A DNA stretch of 6,664 nucleotides from Cyanobacteria bacterium HKST-UBA02 (GTDB lineage: Bacteria; Cyanobacteriota; Vampirovibrionia; Obscuribacterales; Obscuribacteraceae): contig JAGQHH010000098.1 in assembly GCA_020431945.1 (NCBI GenBank), forward strand, positions 1 to 6,664, given 5' to 3'. Below are positions 6,501 through 6,664 of the stretch, piece after piece (position 1 is the first letter of the stretch; every line of letters starts with the position of its first letter). Below the pieces are notes generated by a model that was given only the letters and a program-made list of their open reading frames with translations, was not told the origin of the DNA and did not search any database. The position numbers were made by a program, and so were the translations under genes.

Positions 6501-6664
6501 GCGTTCGGAGCACCCGGAGCTCACTGCCGGCTCAGCCGCCGCCTCCGCCCCCGGTCCCTGTACCCGCTCCCGCTCCCGCTCCCGCTCCCACTCCCGCTCC
6601 CACTCCCGCTCCCACTCCAGCTCCCGCTCCAGCTCCCGTACAAGGTCTCGACCACACGAGCCGT
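3530..6664 (+). CDS. Hybrid histidine kinase HK2: His present, ATP domain degenerate, two receivers, Pro-rich tail (3' partial)
   Basis: The frame is open for 1045 codons to the window edge. About 8 TM helices (17-276) fit the positive-inside rule and include a relative of the HK1 motif (LTDDSAAGFVLRVLLP, ending P228). A coiled coil (277-335) precedes a canonical DHp: MSHEIRTPMNG with H343, then INDILDFSKIEAGK. The CA domain is broken: N-box SHLTSHALNG (key Asn is H460), G1 reads DDGQP (D492 kept, second Gly is Pro), the F-box is absent, and G2 reads SAGILGL (521-527). Receiver 1 (D582-D583, D631, T661, K683) and receiver 2 (D777-D778, D821, T853, K875) are intact; their linker carries LPRARFP twice. 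From about residue 897 a Pro-rich tail contains 14-aa and 17-aa repeats and a Pro-Ala tract, then leaves the window. I infer it accepts phosphate at H343 from HK1 in a heterodimer. An HPt or other domain may follow the tail. Confidence 0.95.
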   Translation, partial: MTDGTLRKPFERDIGRAGAVISVLFATAGLFVNTGIFGWLPADWVAHGISPASFVVVLFLSASAYLQSSRAMEEDRTIPGLVLAVLSLIFAGLLLIHNCTEKAIDCDHMTNQLVHFAGEKVTDIPMAVCLLLLCFTAILSQLWGKRATAVGQYFLLPVYVAMMLSLTAAFYGLHDLMMFGMSMAPSPIEALVLGYVMVALVVARFHEGLAAVLTDDSAAGFVLRVLLPQGLVWPVLLGYLRLMAQHHDLCSSELGASLFTVTSMVFLVSTSVWAAGRISAIDLDRRESESEMSRLNDNLRAQIKELTDLNKELELGTLEAAKSHDLAIEASMQKAQFLSNMSHEIRTPMNGVLGMVEVLLRSQLSEKARDYVLLIRESAQNLLTVINDILDFSKIEAGKVIIEVTDFEPLTIVEDVAQVASDEALRRSITLMSYVEPEVPRQVQGDGARIRQVLSHLTSHALNGSGTGCILVKCSMVESDRFVAVLRFTVEDDGQPASEEDVESLFRQKPEGEATPSAPVSAGILGLSIARGLIDLMGGQIKSERIDDKNSFGFDLPVKISHAQPSIRVARELVGTRVLIVDDDFGSRQVLESYLTSWRLRCELSPDPVSALGLLRAGRDHGDPFRLAIVDMRMPGMTGLELGKAIRADHTYDELALILVTAYDDQSLGNEAIENGFTAYFTKPVRQSQLFDCIMNVVGKAIVETGVQQPVDTGPQAELPRARFPSKDGAQEKTEISAQIQSQDLPRARFPGKQAAAPAAQDQSQSQNQNLPVLVVDDNQINRQVAEILLSEMGFKVDLAENGRIAVDKVAGNSYGVIFLDCQMPEMDGFEAARAIRQMEQGSPRRVPIVAMTAESWDTARDACLASGMDDFIMKPVDPEKLKKVAESWIGRADQSITGGLPVQAPAVRSSSSSLPVQAPVARASSSSLPAQPPPPQQVSSRTTGSSLPAQPPPPPGVRTTGSSLPAQPPPPPGVRTTGSSLPAQPPPPPGVRSTRSSLPAQPPPPPPVPVPAPAPAPAPTPAPTPAPTPAPAPAPVQGLDHTSR
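4874..5110 (+). other. Degenerate ATP-binding (CA) core of HK2
   Basis: Residues 449-527 align without gaps to residues 457-535 of HK1. The Mg-coordinating N-box Asn is His (H460), the following Lys-Phe is Asn-Gly, the G1 box keeps its Asp (D492) but reads DDGQP instead of DTGIG, the phenylalanines of the F-box are lost, and G2 is AGILGL instead of GTGLGL. The helix after G2 (SIARGLIDLMGG) is well kept, so the fold probably survives. ATP binding and catalysis probably do not. Confidence 0.85.
5684..5788 (+). repeat. Duplicated LPRARFP(S/G)K motif in HK2 inter-receiver linker
   Basis: The linker between the two receivers contains LPRARFPSK (5684-5710, residues 719-727) and LPRARFPGK (5762-5788, residues 745-753), 78 bases apart. 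The intervening sequence is Gln/Lys/Glu-rich and not repeated. A conserved basic-aromatic short motif in a flexible linker could be a docking site or a duplicated linker unit. No function can be assigned. Confidence 0.8.
6230..6313 (+). repeat. Two tandem 42-base repeats at start of HK2 tail
   Basis: Units 6230-6271 (LPVQAPAVRSSSSS) and 6272-6313 (LPVQAPVARASSSS) are adjacent and in frame. Each begins with LPVQ and ends with a serine run. They lead into the 51-base repeats, which share the SSLPxQ core. LPxQ occurs seven times in the tail, at residues 901, 915, 929, 948, 965, 982 and 999. Confidence 0.85.
6356..6559 (+). repeat. 51-base tandem repeats encoding a 17-aa proline-rich unit
   Basis: Three units (6356-6406, 6407-6457, 6458-6508) each encode exactly TTGSSLPAQPPPPPGVR. 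A fourth, degenerate unit (6509-6559) begins STRSSLPAQPPPPPP. The three perfect peptide copies differ from one another at 6 to 8 of 51 bases, all at synonymous positions. The unit length keeps the frame, so copy number can change without disrupting the protein. Confidence 0.9.
6563..6637 (+). repeat. CCCGCT-type hexanucleotide tract encoding Pro-Ala/Thr dipeptides
   Basis: This 75-base stretch is built from CCC-GCT units with occasional CCC-ACT and CCA-GCT variants. It encodes alternating Pro-Ala and Pro-Thr over 25 codons. Such PA/PT tracts form stiff extended linkers. The sequence after it (VQGLDHTSR) is less repetitive and may lead into another domain outside the window. Confidence 0.9.

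Noticed and set aside
6219..6524. Minus-strand frame with repeats (GGGGGWAGNELPVV-like)
   Set aside because: It is the reverse complement of the in-frame HK2 tail repeats. The apparent repeats are inherited from the coding strand.
6314..6540. LPxQ motifs as sortase or cell-wall sorting signals
   Set aside because: Sortase needs LPxTG, or a close variant, followed by a hydrophobic helix and a positive tail. Here LPAQ is repeated in a cytoplasmic kinase tail with no such helix.
6314..6637. Eukaryotic-like polyproline (formin FH1-like) segment as evidence of gene transfer
   Set aside because: The composition is similar, but low-complexity proline runs arise easily. Nothing else in the gene looks eukaryotic.

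Overview
This is bacterial DNA, moderately GC-rich and almost entirely coding. It is devoted to membrane-bound two-component signalling: three sensor genes and nothing else. GTG starts, Shine-Dalgarno sequences and a 4-base gene overlap are typical of bacteria. I cannot name the lineage from the sequence.

Layout. Bases 1-734 (minus strand) hold the N-terminal part of a membrane sensor, with one TM helix, a roughly 190-residue periplasmic sensor domain and the start of a second TM helix; its output domain lies outside the window. Bases 735-893 are a divergent intergenic region that should hold promoters for both directions. Bases 894-3533 (plus) encode a complete 879-aa hybrid histidine kinase (called HK1 here): about 8 TM helices, signalling coiled coil, HisKA/DHp, HATPase (CA), a degenerate receiver and an intact receiver. 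Bases 3530-6664 (plus) encode a second hybrid kinase (HK2). It overlaps HK1 by 4 bases and runs off the window after 1045 codons: about 8 TM, coiled coil, DHp, degenerate CA, two intact receivers, then a long proline-rich repeat tail.

How they fit together. HK1 and HK2 are tandem paralogues, with identical spacing between landmarks from the last TM region to the end of the ATP-binding site. They have lost opposite halves of the kinase reaction. HK1 has an intact ATP-binding domain, but its phospho-accepting histidine is asparagine (N351, MSNEIRTP). HK2 keeps the histidine (H343, MSHEIRTP), but its ATP site is broken: the N-box Asn is His, the second G1 glycine is Pro, the F-box is gone and the G2 loop is altered. 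The simplest inference is an obligate heterodimer in which the HK1 CA domain phosphorylates H343 of HK2 in trans, with phosphate then passing to intact receivers on either subunit. The logic matches the known split CheA3/CheA4 pair of Rhodobacter sphaeroides, but in a membrane hybrid-kinase family. The GTGA overlap and strong Shine-Dalgarno sequence fit coupled production of the two subunits. No HPt domain is visible; one may lie beyond the proline-rich tail or elsewhere in the genome.
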